In this document: piece by piece, positions 6,144 to 12,929 of the stretch
How the letters are laid out: every line of letters starts with the position of its first letter
How positions within the stretch are numbered: the stretch's first letter is position 1
NCBI GenBank assembly: GCA_002365855.1
Contig: DFAP01000019.1
Location: 1-29,925 of the forward strand
From: Pelotomaculum sp. UBA3103
GTDB taxonomy: Bacteria > Bacillota > Desulfotomaculia > Desulfotomaculales > Pelotomaculaceae
DNA: 29,925 nt
Reading direction: 5' to 3'
Program-made: the position numbers and the translations under genes
The notes under the pieces: model-generated
The model's database searches: none
Told to the model about the DNA's origin: nothing
The model's input: the letters and a program-made list of their open reading frames with translations, nothing else

Positions 6144-8066
6144 GTGGTTGATAACAAAAAGGTAAAGGCAACACTGCCTGACGGTTCGGTAAAAGAGTAT
6201 CCTGGCGGCATTACACTACTGGAAATAGCCAGCAGCATCGGACCGCGCCTGGCCAGGGAAGCCCTGGCGGCAAAGGTTGACGGCCGTCTGGTTGATCTGT
6301 GCAGTACGTTGGAGCGTGACGCTTCCATTCAATTTCTGACTTTTGATGATGAAGAAGGCAGGCAGGTTTACCGTCACAGCACTGCTCACGTGATGGCCCA
6401 GGCGGTTGAAAAGCTCTTTCCAGGTGTCAAACTGGCTATCGGGCCAGCCATAGCTGACGGGTTTTACTATGACTTTGACCCTGAGGAACCTTTTACAACG
6501 GAAGATTTGGGAAAGATCGAAAAGGAGATAGCAAACATTATCAAAGCCGATCTGCCATTTGAGCGCCGGGAGTTAACCAGGCTTGAAGCTCTTGCTTTGT
6601 TCCGGGATGCCGGGCAGGATTATAAAGTTGAACTGATTGAGGACCTCCCTGAGGATGTGCCCCTCTCATGTTACAACCAGGGCGACTTTGTGGACCTTTG
6701 TATGGGTCCGCATGTTCCTTCAACCGGACGTTTGAAATCAGTGAAGCTGTTGAATGTAGCTGGGGCTTACTGGCGCGGAAGTGAAAAAAACAAGATGCTC
6801 CAGCGTATTTATGGCACATCTTTCCCCAAAAAAGCACTACTTGAAGAGCACCTCTTCAGGATTGAGGAAGCAAAGAGAAGAGATCACAGAAAAGTCGGGG
6901 CGGAGCTGGATTTATTCAGCATCCAGGAGGAAGGTCCAGGTTTCCCATTTTTCCATCCCAAGGGTATGATCCTGCGAAACGAGCTGGAAAAATACTGGCG
7001 TGAAGAACACAAAAAATGGGGTTACCAGGAAATTCGCACCCCGATCATATTGAACCGTGCCCTCTGGGAAAAATCTGGGCACTGGGACCATTACCGTGAA
7101 AATATGTATTTTACAAATATCGACGAGAATGATTTTGCGGTTAAACCAATGAACTGCCCGGGGTGTATCCTGGTCTATAAGACCAAGCTGCACAGCTACC
7201 GGGAACTTCCCATCCGGCTGGCTGAACTGGGACTAGTGCACAGGCACGAGCTGTCAGGAGTTCTGCACGGGCTGATGAGGGTCCGCTGCTTTACCCAGGA
7301 TGACGCCCATATTTTTATGCTGCCCTCGCAGAGCAAGGAAGAAATAATTGGAGTTATAGAAATGATTGACGATTTTTATAAAGTATTCGGCTTTTTCTAC
7401 CACGTGGAACTCTCCACCAGGCCCGAGAAAGCCATGGGCTCCGATGAAATGTGGGAAACAGCCACGTCGATTCTGCGGGAAGCCCTGGAGGCCAAGGGCA
7501 TGGCGTATAAAGTAAACGAGGGTGACGGCGCCTTTTACGGCCCCAAAATAGACTTCCACCTCAAGGACTCACTGGGGCGCACCTGGCAGTGCGGCACGAT
7601 CCAGCTGGATTTCCAGATGCCGGAGAAGTTTGACCTGAGCTACGTGGGGGAAGACGGATTAAAGCACAGGCCGGTAATGATCCACCGGGTAATTTTTGGG
7701 AGTCTGGAAAGGTTTATTGGAATATTAACCGAACATTTTGCAGGGGCTTTTCCAGCCTGGCTGGCTCCCGTACAGGTTCGGGTAATACCAATTACGGAAC
7801 GGCATGCCGGGTATGCCCGGCAGGTAGAGGATGCCCTTAATGAGATAGGGATTCGCGTTGAGGTCGATGCCCGCAATGAAAAGGTCAGCTATAAAATTCG
7901 CGAAGCTCAGAACCAGAAGGTGCCCTATATGCTTGTTACAGGTGATAAAGAAGTAGAACATGGGACAGTGGCAGTCCGTCACAGAACCAAGGGTGATTTG
8001 GGCTCTCTATCGCTGGCTGAATTCCAGGATAAACTACTGGAAGAGATAGGGACAAAGCTGTATTAA
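6144..8066 (+). CDS. thrS: Threonine--tRNA ligase
   Basis: Class II synthetase charging tRNA-Thr. I place the start at GTG 6144 (GTG GTT GAT AAC), ten bases after AAGGGG, giving 640 residues, the usual length. The in-frame ATG at 6057 is inside the attenuator hairpin and cannot be the normal start. Domains in order: TGS (about 1-62); editing/SAD domain with H78, H82, C186 and H190; catalytic core with zinc ligands C338, H389 and H514; and a C-terminal anticodon-binding domain (about 540-640, from PVQVRVIPITERH). Motif 2 reads RHELSGVLHGLMRVRCFTQDDAH. All editing and zinc residues are present, so mischarged Ser-tRNA should be cleared. Expression is controlled by the T-box leader. Confidence 0.97.
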   Translation: MVDNKKVKATLPDGSVKEYPGGITLLEIASSIGPRLAREALAAKVDGRLVDLCSTLERDASIQFLTFDDEEGRQVYRHSTAHVMAQAVEKLFPGVKLAIGPAIADGFYYDFDPEEPFTTEDLGKIEKEIANIIKADLPFERRELTRLEALALFRDAGQDYKVELIEDLPEDVPLSCYNQGDFVDLCMGPHVPSTGRLKSVKLLNVAGAYWRGSEKNKMLQRIYGTSFPKKALLEEHLFRIEEAKRRDHRKVGAELDLFSIQEEGPGFPFFHPKGMILRNELEKYWREEHKKWGYQEIRTPIILNRALWEKSGHWDHYRENMYFTNIDENDFAVKPMNCPGCILVYKTKLHSYRELPIRLAELGLVHRHELSGVLHGLMRVRCFTQDDAHIFMLPSQSKEEIIGVIEMIDDFYKVFGFFYHVELSTRPEKAMGSDEMWETATSILREALEAKGMAYKVNEGDGAFYGPKIDFHLKDSLGRTWQCGTIQLDFQMPEKFDLSYVGEDGLKHRPVMIHRVIFGSLERFIGILTEHFAGAFPAWLAPVQVRVIPITERHAGYARQVEDALNEIGIRVEVDARNEKVSYKIREAQNQKVPYMLVTGDKEVEHGTVAVRHRTKGDLGSLSLAEFQDKLLEEIGTKLY

Positions 8067-8133
8067 CGCGTTGGTTTACGTTTTTTTGAAAAGAATTTGC
8101 TACCGGCTTTTATCGCTTTCATCCAATGTTTTC

Positions 8134-8162
8134 TTGACTGTCTGTAACTTGTGTGCTATAAT
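8134..8162 (+). promoter_or_regulatory. Sigma-A promoter of the infC operon
   Basis: TTGACT at 8134-8139 and TATAAT at 8157-8162 are spaced by 17 bases. The start near 8169 gives a leader of about 165 bases before infC. Confidence 0.88.
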
Positions 8163-8185
8163 TCCATTCTGTAAATACATTGTTC

Positions 8186-8250
8186 TGACAAGTAGAAGCC
8201 ATCCGCTTCTCACCTTGCGACGCGCTTTGTAATAGCGTTGCCTGTAAGGT
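8186..8250 (+). promoter_or_regulatory. Ribosomal protein L20 leader (autoregulatory)
   Basis: The leader has AGAAGC (8194-8199) pairing with GCTTCT (8205-8210). This is followed by ACCTT (8212-8216) pairing with AAGGT (8246-8250) around an inner CGCT/AGCG hairpin, with unpaired GCGA and TTGCCTGT flanks. This matches the Firmicutes L20 leader, in which free L20 binds an rRNA-like site and promotes termination ahead of infC-rpmI-rplT. The downstream genes and the following terminator support the call; no covariance search was possible. Confidence 0.75.
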
Positions 8251-8272
8251 ATTTTAAAATAGCTTGATTTTG

Positions 8273-8304
8273 AGCGGGTGGGTAACCCGCTTTATTTTAT
8301 TTTG
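8273..8304 (+). terminator. Attenuator terminator in the infC leader
   Basis: AGCGGGT (8273-8279) pairs with ACCCGCT (8285-8291) around GGGTA, followed by TTATTTTATTTTG. It lies between the L20-binding element and the infC ribosome binding site, where the L20 feedback loop would act. Confidence 0.85.
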
Positions 8305-8334
8305 TATAAATTTTAACGGGGAGGTGAACCTACT

Positions 8335-8850
8335 ATTTCAAAAGATTTCCGAGTCAATGATGAGATAAGGGCCAGAGAAGTCAGGCTAATTGATGGAGAT
8401 GGCTCTCAACTCGGCATTTTTTCCTCAAGAGATGCCCTGCGTCTGGCAGAGGAGAAACAGCTGGATCTTGTGGAGATATCGCCCGCTGCCAAGCCGCCGG
8501 TCTGCAAGATCATGGATTTTGGCAGATATAAGTATGAACAAAGCAAGCGCGAAAAAGAGGCCAGAAAAAAACAGAAGATCATTAATGTCAAGGAAGTAAA
8601 GTTTCGTCCTAACATTGAGGAACATGATTTCGATGTCAAGGTCAAGAACGCAACCCGGTTCTTAAAGGATGGCGACAAAGTTAAAGCAACTATTATTTTC
8701 CGAGGGCGGGAAATTGTTCATACCCAAAACGGTCAGAGGCTGCTGAAAAGGCTGGCTGAAAGTGTCCAGGATTTTTCTGCGGTTGAAAGGCAGCCAAAGT
8801 TAGAAGGAAAAAACATGATAATGATCTTGTCGCCTAAACTGGATAACTAG
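8335..8850 (+). CDS. infC: Translation initiation factor IF-3 (ATT start)
   Basis: IF-3 binds the 30S subunit, prevents premature 50S joining and proofreads the start codon. I place the start at ATT 8335 (ATT TCA AAA GAT TTC CGA GTC AAT), ten bases after GGGGAGG, giving 171 residues, close to the family norm. The N-domain begins with the diagnostic [16 protein letters not shown] and includes [20 protein letters not shown] (about residues 51-70). The basic linker EKEARKKQK is followed by the C-domain, with [17 protein letters not shown] and the C-terminal MIMILSPK. Starting at the later in-frame ATG or GTG codons would delete most of the N-domain. Non-AUG starts are known for infC and allow IF-3 to repress its own translation. 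Confidence 0.95.
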   Translation: MSKDFRVNDEIRAREVRLIDGDGSQLGIFSSRDALRLAEEKQLDLVEISPAAKPPVCKIMDFGRYKYEQSKREKEARKKQKIINVKEVKFRPNIEEHDFDVKVKNATRFLKDGDKVKATIIFRGREIVHTQNGQRLLKRLAESVQDFSAVERQPKLEGKNMIMILSPKLDN

Positions 8851-8867
8851 GAAGGAGCTGCATTAAT

Positions 8868-9059
8868 TTGCCCAAGATCAAGACCCACCGTGGGGCTGCC
8901 AAGCGCTTTAAGAAGACGGCAGGCGGGAAGTTTAAGGTTGAACACGCATTTCACAGTCACATTCTGGGTAAAAAGTCTGCCAAAAGGAAGCGCGGTCTCC
9001 GCAAGGGCACCATCGCCAGTACGGCCGATGCTAATCGCCTGAGAAGGATGCTGCCCTAA
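8868..9059 (+). CDS. rpmI: 50S ribosomal protein L35
   Basis: A 63-residue basic ribosomal protein starting at TTG 8868, after GGAGCTG. The diagnostic opening [22 protein letters not shown] and the [16 protein letters not shown] segment are intact, ending in [10 protein letters not shown]. It lies 17 bases after infC and 25 before rplT in the conserved infC-rpmI-rplT operon, so it should fall under the same L20 feedback control. Confidence 0.97.
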   Translation: MPKIKTHRGAAKRFKKTAGGKFKVEHAFHSHILGKKSAKRKRGLRKGTIASTADANRLRRMLP

Positions 9060-9084
9060 AACATTGTCATAAGGAGGAGTTACC

Positions 9085-9438
9085 ATGTCACGGGCGAAAA
9101 GCAGTGTGGTTTCACGTAATAGGCACAGAAAGATATTAAAACTGGCAAAAGGTTACCGGGGGGCCAAGAGCAAGCTATACCGTGTCGCTAACCAGCAGGT
9201 GATGAAGTCGCTGGTATATGCTTACCGCGACCGGCGGGTTAGAAAGCGCGACTTCAGGAAGCTCTGGATCGCCAGGATAAACGCTGCGGCCAGGATGAAC
9301 GGCATCTCATACAGCAGATTTATGAACGGACTAAAGATAGCCGGGGTAGACATTAACAGGAAAATCCTGGCTGATATGGCTGTCAACGATGCACCAGCTT
9401 TTGGACAGTTGGTAGAGATGGCTAAAACCAAACTTTAA
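9085..9438 (+). CDS. rplT: 50S ribosomal protein L20
   Basis: A 117-residue early-assembly protein of the large subunit that binds 23S rRNA. The N-terminal extension is Arg/Lys-rich ([32 protein letters not shown]), and the globular C-domain carries [31 protein letters not shown] start at 9085 after AAGGAGGAG. It is last in the infC operon, with a strong terminator 25 bases downstream. By family knowledge it is the effector for the leader at 8186-8250. Confidence 0.97.
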   Translation: MSRAKSSVVSRNRHRKILKLAKGYRGAKSKLYRVANQQVMKSLVYAYRDRRVRKRDFRKLWIARINAAARMNGISYSRFMNGLKIAGVDINRKILADMAVNDAPAFGQLVEMAKTKL

Positions 9439-9462
9439 AATCTTCAAAAAAAAATTATATTT

Positions 9463-9495
9463 AAAAAAGCGTGGTCTGGAAGCCATGCTTTTTTT
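9463..9495 (+). terminator. Terminator of the infC-rpmI-rplT operon
   Basis: AAAAAAGCGTGG (9463-9474) pairs with CCATGCTTTTTT (9483-9494) with one G-U, around an eight-base loop, and continues into a T-run. A second T-rich stretch follows at 9504-9513. Confidence 0.9.
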
Positions 9496-9570
9496 GATCT
9501 TTCCTTTTTTTTTAATTTTGATATAATTTCCTTGTCATTTCTAAATTTTATTTGCTGAATGGAGATTAAA

Positions 9571-10218
9571 ATGAAACAATTTGCCGTGATCGGGCTAGGA
9601 CGTTTTGGTAAAAGTTTGGCGCTTACACTCTCCAAAATAGGCTATGATGTGTTGGCTGTGGATACCAACGAAGATAAGGTAAATGAGATTATGGACAGCG
9701 TCACTCATGCCGTCCAGATGGACGCAATGGACGAGCAAGCCCTGAAAGCGTTGGGGATACGCAACTTCGACGTAGTTATAGTTGCCATTGGCCAGGACAT
9801 CCAGTCAAACATCTTGGTCACGGTGATGCTCAAGGAAATGGGTATCAAGAAAGTGGTAGCCAAGGCTGTTACGGAACTCCACGGAAAGGTTCTGGAGAGG
9901 GTCGGCGCCGATAAGGTTGTATATCCTGAAAGGGACATGGGGAACCGGGTGGCGCATGCTCTTGTTTCAAAGAACATACTGGACCAGATTAACATTTCCC
10001 CCGATTACAGCATCGTTGAGCTAATAGCTCCAGAGGAGTTTGTCAGAAAAACACTTGCTGATTCCGCAATCAGGATGAAGCACGGGGTCACCGTGCTGGC
10101 CATCAGGCGCGGCAACAATGTCATAATTTCCCCCGGGGCCAAGCAGGTAGTTGAAGAAGGTGATTTACTGGTTGTCGTGGGGCGCAACGAACGTTTAAGA
10201 GATTTAGAGGAAAGGTAG
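9571..10218 (+). CDS. KtrA/TrkA-type potassium channel regulatory (RCK) protein
   Basis: A 215-residue cytosolic gating subunit of a K+ uptake system. The Rossmann RCK-N domain opens with GLGRFGKSLALTLSKIGYDVLAVD (about residues 7-30), whose GxGxxG and acidic strand end suit NAD(H) or ATP/ADP binding. RCK-C (about 135-215) starts at YSIVELIAPEEFVRKTL and ends in GDLLVVVGRNERLRDLEE. Length and a single RCK pair fit KtrA/KtrC rather than the double-length TrkA. No KtrB or TrkH membrane subunit is in the window. I chose ATG 9571 because GGAG lies just before it; the in-frame ATG 9559 overlaps that ribosome binding site. A TATAAT at 9522-9527 lacks a good -35. The next gene follows after eight bases and is probably co-transcribed. 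Confidence 0.9.
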   Translation: MKQFAVIGLGRFGKSLALTLSKIGYDVLAVDTNEDKVNEIMDSVTHAVQMDAMDEQALKALGIRNFDVVIVAIGQDIQSNILVTVMLKEMGIKKVVAKAVTELHGKVLERVGADKVVYPERDMGNRVAHALVSKNILDQINISPDYSIVELIAPEEFVRKTLADSAIRMKHGVTVLAIRRGNNVIISPGAKQVVEEGDLLVVVGRNERLRDLEER

Positions 10219-10226
10219 GTATACCG

Positions 10227-11024
10227 GTGGTTGGCAGGCAAAATCCCCGGGTCAGTTACCTTCGCCGTCTTGGGAACCGCCGTTTCAGGGACCAGGAAAA
10301 AAAGTTTATTGTGGAGGGCGCCCGTTTCGTATGGGAGGCTTTGAATTCTGCCTGGCCGGTTGAAATGCTGGTTTATACCTGTAAAATAATTGGAAATCAG
10401 CGCGGGGAAGCCTGTTTGGAAATAGCTTCCGGCAGGGGCATAAGTATTATTGAGATGGAAGAGAATCTATTTTCGAAATTGTCCGGAACAGATACGCCTC
10501 AGGGACTCATGGCCGTAGTACGGCAGCGTGAAACCATACCGCAAGATTTGCAGGCCGCAGACATGCCTGATTTACTGGTGGTAGTCGACGGGGTGCAGGA
10601 TCCTGGTAATTTGGGTACCATTGTGCGGTCGGCTGACGCAGCGGCGGCCAGCGGCGTCATTGTCCTGAAAGGATCGGCTGATGTGTACAACCCAAAAGCA
10701 CTGCGTGCTACCATGGGTTCCATTTTCCACGTGCCGGTGCTGCAGGATTATTCTTCAAATGAGGTCATGTCTTATTTGAAACTCAGGCAGATAAAAACTA
10801 TAGCGGGAGACCCATACGGCGGAAAGGCTGTTTATGACAGCGATCTGACCGTGCCCTGCGCGCTGGTAGTCGGGAATGAAGCCAGAGGCGCCGGGACCGC
10901 TGTTATGGAAAAGGTGGATGAGCGTGTGCGCATACCCATGCCAGGAAAGGCTGAATCCCTGAATGTCGCAATTTCCACAGCGATTCTCCTATACGAGGCG
11001 ATTAGGCAGCGCAGTGCAAGATAG
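10227..11024 (+). CDS. SpoU/TrmH-family RNA 2'-O-methyltransferase (YsgA-like)
   Basis: A 265-residue SPOUT-class methyltransferase, predicted to add a 2'-O-methyl group to rRNA or tRNA using S-adenosylmethionine bound in a trefoil knot. The N-terminal substrate-binding domain (about 1-95) starts RVSYLRRLGNRRFRDQEKKFIVEGARFV. The catalytic domain has motif 1 DPGNLGTIVRSADA (about 127-140), motif 2 ALVVGNEARG (about 211-220) and motif 3 RIPMPGKAESLNVAISTAI (about 231-249). GTG start at 10227 after an AGG-rich stretch, eight bases after the RCK gene. Its position before pheS matches B. subtilis ysgA, which supports orthology; the modified nucleotide is not predictable. Confidence 0.92.
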   Translation: MVGRQNPRVSYLRRLGNRRFRDQEKKFIVEGARFVWEALNSAWPVEMLVYTCKIIGNQRGEACLEIASGRGISIIEMEENLFSKLSGTDTPQGLMAVVRQRETIPQDLQAADMPDLLVVVDGVQDPGNLGTIVRSADAAAASGVIVLKGSADVYNPKALRATMGSIFHVPVLQDYSSNEVMSYLKLRQIKTIAGDPYGGKAVYDSDLTVPCALVVGNEARGAGTAVMEKVDERVRIPMPGKAESLNVAISTAILLYEAIRQRSAR

Positions 11025-11083
11025 AGCAAGGTTTATAGACAATAACAGGGTCTGTAGATGCTTGATTTTTCAGTCAAACTTCC

Positions 11084-11112
11084 TTGTCATCAATTTTTGC
11101 TTGTGGTATAAT
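11084..11112 (+). promoter_or_regulatory. Sigma-A promoter of pheST
   Basis: TTGTCA at 11084-11089 and TATAAT at 11107-11112 have a 17-base spacer. The predicted start near 11119 lies about 540 bases before pheS. Confidence 0.8.
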
Positions 11113-11299
11113 CAATCCGAAAAGGTCCCCAAAAAATTGAGGAAAGGCTGTGGTTAAATTGTTATTAACCGCCGAATTTTTTTGGAGGCTGTTTGAGGCT
11201 ACAGGATCTATAAAGGCGTACATAATATACAGGAGGTTGGCCGTACATTAAGATGGTATGATGCTGACGTATACAGATAAATAATGGGCCTTACATATT

Positions 11300-11600
11300 T
11301 ACAATTAAAGGTAAATAGTGATGAAGGGGATAAGTAGATGAACGGCGTTCTGCAGGGAAGGAGGGTCAATGGACTGGAAGCCCTCCTAGAATCAGGTTCT
11401 TTGAAGTTCACCCCGGAACTGCAGCTGAACGTTTAACCAGTAGGTGTCGCCGGTTCTTCTACCGTTATCGGAAGGCGTATCGTGTTTTTTATTTTATCAC
11501 GTTTTTGGTTATTGGTTTACGCTTAGCAAAGGTGTAAACTAGAGGGTGGTACTGCGGAATGATTATCCGTCCCTGTAGAGGGGCGGGTTTTATTTTTTTT
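11300..11600 (+). promoter_or_regulatory. T-box leader sensing tRNA-Phe
   Basis: The T-box AGGGTGGTACTGCGG is at 11543-11557. The base after UGG is U, as required to pair with A73 of tRNA-Phe. AGGG/CCCT and CGGA/TCCG can form the antiterminator. In stem I, an AAGTAGATGAAC segment (about 11332-11343) faces GTTC-TTTGAAG-TTC-A; the TTC at 11407-11409 is the best specifier candidate and encodes Phe. A GGAGGG/CCCTCC hairpin makes the distal part of stem I (about 11358-11387). The T-box has ACTG in place of the usual ACCG. The 180 bases between the promoter and stem I are discussed in findings. Together these account for the gene-free stretch 11025-11662. Confidence 0.9.
11567..11600 (+). terminator. 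Attenuator terminator of pheST
   Basis: CCGTCCCT (11567-11574) pairs with AGGGGCGG (11579-11586), one G-U, around GTAG, followed by a T-run to 11600. The 5' arm is shared with the antiterminator. Confidence 0.9.
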
Positions 11601-11662
11601 CAATAACTGGGAAATATTATAAAGAAGCTGCTGCTTGGAGTTTTATAATGGAGGTATAGGTA

Positions 11663-12685
11663 ATGGAAAGAAAACTTAAGATGCTCGGTGATGAAGCCTG
11701 CAGGTCGATGGCTGCCGCCGGATCCCTGGATGAACTTAATGAAATCAGGGTCAGGTATCTGGGAAAAAAGGGTGAGCTGACTCAGGTGCTGCGTGGCATG
11801 GGTAACCTCAGCGCCGGGGAAAGGCCCCGAATCGGCCAGGCGGCTAACGAAGTAAGAGCTGTTATCGAAGAAGAACTGACGGCAAGGACATCCGCGCTGA
11901 AAAAGCTGGTCAAAGAGCAGAGGCTGCGCGGTGAGAGCATAGATGTAACACTTCCCGGCACTCCTTTTCCAAGGGGTGGTAAACACCCTCTGAATCTGGT
12001 GTTTGAGGAGATTCAGGAGATATTTCTCAGCCTGGGGTACAGCATCGCTGACGGCCCGGAGGTGGAGACCGACTACTATAACTTTGAGGCGCTTAACCTG
12101 CCTAAAGACCACCCGGCCCGGGATATGCAGGACACGTTTTTTGTCGGCAGTGAAACCCTCCTGCGTACCCATACCTCTCCGGTTCAGGTAAGGACTATGG
12201 AAAAGACAGCCCCGAAGCTGCCCGTCAAAATAATAGTTCCCGGAAAAGTTTATCGCCGTGACGATGACGCCACCCACTCACCGATGTTTCACCAGGTGGA
12301 AGGGCTGGCGGTTGACCGTCGCATAACATTTAGCGACCTTAAGGGAACACTGGATCTCTTTCTCAGGGAAATGTTCGGCCCGGAAACCAGGACCCGCTTT
12401 CGTCCGAGCTACTTCCCTTTCACCGAGCCCAGCGCGGAAATAGATATATCATGTGCCACCTGCGGGGGGAGCGGCTGCAGGGTTTGTTCCCATACCGGCT
12501 GGCTGGAAATACTCGGCACCGGGATGGTACATCCCAGGGTTTTGGAAATATCGGGGTACAACTCCGAGGAAGTGACCGGATTTGCCTTTGGAATGGGGGT
12601 GGAGCGGGTGACCATGTTAAAATACGGCATTGATGACATGCGCTTGCTCTTTGAAAACGACCTGCGCTTTTTACAACAATTTTAA
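11663..12685 (+). CDS. pheS: Phenylalanine--tRNA ligase alpha subunit
   Basis: The 340-residue catalytic subunit of the alpha2-beta2 enzyme that charges tRNA-Phe. An N-terminal coiled-coil arm (about 1-95) precedes the class II core. Motif 2 reads [18 protein letters not shown] (about 197-214), and motif 3 reads [21 protein letters not shown] near the C-terminus. The Cys-rich [17 protein letters not shown] segment (about 265-281) is typical of bacterial PheS. ATG start at 11663, eight bases after GGAGG. Expression is set by the T-box leader. The gap to pheT is 244 bases, unusually long for this gene pair. The long minus-strand frame across the 5' half is a shadow. Confidence 0.97.
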   Translation: MERKLKMLGDEACRSMAAAGSLDELNEIRVRYLGKKGELTQVLRGMGNLSAGERPRIGQAANEVRAVIEEELTARTSALKKLVKEQRLRGESIDVTLPGTPFPRGGKHPLNLVFEEIQEIFLSLGYSIADGPEVETDYYNFEALNLPKDHPARDMQDTFFVGSETLLRTHTSPVQVRTMEKTAPKLPVKIIVPGKVYRRDDDATHSPMFHQVEGLAVDRRITFSDLKGTLDLFLREMFGPETRTRFRPSYFPFTEPSAEIDISCATCGGSGCRVCSHTGWLEILGTGMVHPRVLEISGYNSEEVTGFAFGMGVERVTMLKYGIDDMRLLFENDLRFLQQF

Positions 12686-12690
12686 AGAAA

Positions 12691-12899
12691 TAATCACAGG
12701 ATTTACAGGATTATTTGGATTAACGGGATAGGTTGTAAGTATTTAGGATTCATGTCATATAAATAGAAGTGAATATTAAAAAATCTCTTCTCTAATGAAA
12801 AAGAATAAATAAGAGGAATAAATATATGTAAGTTTTTACATAAATATTTTTTAAAATAAATCTTGTAAATCAAGTTAATCCTTGTTAATCATGTGAAAT
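12691..12899. repeat. Repeat-like AT-rich insert between pheS and pheT
   Basis: The left arm (12691-12724) read on the minus strand gives GTTAATCC, AATAATCCTGTAAATCCTGTGATT; the right arm (12858-12899) gives AATCTTGTAAATCAAG, GTTAATCCTTGTTAATCATGTG. The arms are imperfect inverted copies made of a degenerate 9-10 base AATC..TGTT unit. About 130 bases of AT-rich sequence without a gene lie between them. The arrangement suggests a small non-autonomous or interspersed repeat; no flanking duplication could be defined. Confidence 0.4.
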
Positions 12900-12929
12900 C
12901 GTTATCTTTTAAATGAGGAGGTATCTTAC

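Noticed and set aside
8390..8599. 69-codon plus-strand frame inside infC
   Set aside because: It is out of frame within the IF-3 coding sequence that starts at ATT 8335.
9494..9527. Promoter for the RCK gene using TATAAT 9522-9527
   Set aside because: No -35 box occurs at 16-18 bases; the TTGATC upstream is 22 bases away.
11600..12277. 225-codon minus-strand frame over pheS
   Set aside because: It lies entirely opposite the conserved pheS coding region and leader terminator, with no ribosome binding site or family resemblance.
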